From positions 1-5,192 of the forward strand of contig DAOVVW010000107.1 in NCBI GenBank assembly GCA_030636965.1: 5,192 nt of DNA, in the 5' to 3' direction. The DNA is from Pseudomonadota bacterium. Lineage in GTDB: Bacteria > BMS3Abin14. The translations under genes were made by a program, and so were the position numbers. This document shows, piece after piece, positions 4,872 to 5,192 of the stretch. The notes under the pieces were generated by a model. It ran no database searches. It worked only from the letters and a program-made list of their open reading frames with translations, and was not told the DNA's origin. Position 1 is the first letter of the stretch. Each line of letters opens with the position of its first letter.

Positions 4872-5192
4872 ATGGAGGCAGATATAGACTTAAGTCTATA
4901 CATACTCACAGACAAAGATCTATCACTGGGCCGTTCGGATGCGGAGGTTGTTTCAGAGGCTATCTGTGGCGGCGCAACTATTGTTCAGTACAGGCAAAAG
5001 ACAGGTGGTGCCCGCCAGATGATGGATGAAGCCATTACATTAGTGGACATTTGCAGGGAATCATCTGTTCCTTTTATCGTCAATGACCACCTCGATGTAG
5101 CCCTTGAAAGCGGCGCTGACGGAATTCACCTTGGACAGGATGACCAGGATGCTTCCTCTGCGAGGAAGATCGCCGGACCGGATTTTATAATA
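4872..5192 (+). CDS. thiE: Thiamine-phosphate synthase ThiE, N-terminal part (3' end outside window)
   Basis: ThiE condenses hydroxymethylpyrimidine pyrophosphate with thiazole phosphate (the ThiM product) to thiamine phosphate, releasing pyrophosphate. The frame is open to the last base, giving 107 of about 210 expected residues of a TIM-barrel enzyme. Visible motifs are LYILTDKDL at 9-17, a GGATIVQYRQK strand and loop at 33-43 (usual form QLREK, pyrophosphate binding), VPFIVNDHLDVAL at 66-78 and GADGIHLGQDD at 81-91. GAGGA at 4863-4867 lies 4 nt before the ATG, and an in-frame TAA at 4854-4856 excludes a longer start. The context next to thiM under the TPP riboswitch confirms the role. TenI, a related regulator or isomerase, is less likely because the substrate motifs are retained. 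Confidence 0.93.
   Translation, partial: MEADIDLSLYILTDKDLSLGRSDAEVVSEAICGGATIVQYRQKTGGARQMMDEAITLVDICRESSVPFIVNDHLDVALESGADGIHLGQDDQDASSARKIAGPDFII

Overview
The window holds two chromosomal gene clusters on the + strand: the end of a [NiFe]-hydrogenase maturation operon (hypF 3' part, hypC, hypD, hypE) and the start of a thiamine-salvage unit (TPP riboswitch, terminator, thiM, and thiE cut by the window edge). The hydrogenase maturation set, the balanced base composition, the AGGAGG-type ribosome sites and the small palindromic intergenic elements suggest an anaerobic bacterium. My best guess is a Desulfobacterota ('deltaproteobacterial') or similar lineage, often seen as a metagenome-assembled genome. 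That placement is an inference from style, not from a marker gene.

Layout: 1-1008 is the C-terminal part of HypF. A roughly 105-bp palindromic, MITE-like element (994-1098) covers the hypF stop codon and most of the hypF-hypC gap. hypC (1125-1364) overlaps hypD (1348-2451) by 17 nt. A 108-nt gap made almost wholly of 7-nt repeats arranged as an inverted repeat separates hypD from hypE (2560-3576, TTG start). From 3577 to 3720 there are three further blocks of 7-nt repeats, the last inside a candidate promoter. A TPP aptamer (3722-3813) and a canonical intrinsic terminator (3831-3859) follow. Another heptad inverted repeat (3868-3939) leads into thiM (3954-4760), and a closely related one (4762-4833) separates thiM from thiE (4872 to the window end).

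How the genes work together: HypF makes the carbamoyl group and passes it to the C-terminal cysteine of HypE, where it becomes thiocyanate. HypC and HypD form the scaffold carrying the Fe(CN)2CO unit delivered to the hydrogenase large subunit. ThiM phosphorylates salvaged hydroxyethylthiazole. ThiE joins that product to HMP pyrophosphate to give thiamine phosphate, and TPP represses both genes through the riboswitch.

The genes are ordinary. The non-coding DNA is the unusual part: every gap downstream of hypD contains degenerate tandem repeats with a strict 7-nt period. The heptamer family differs between the hypD-hypE gap, the hypE-thi gap and the gaps around thiM, and three of these arrays are arranged as inverted repeats. 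I see no evidence of a defence system, CRISPR array, transposase or other undescribed protein system.
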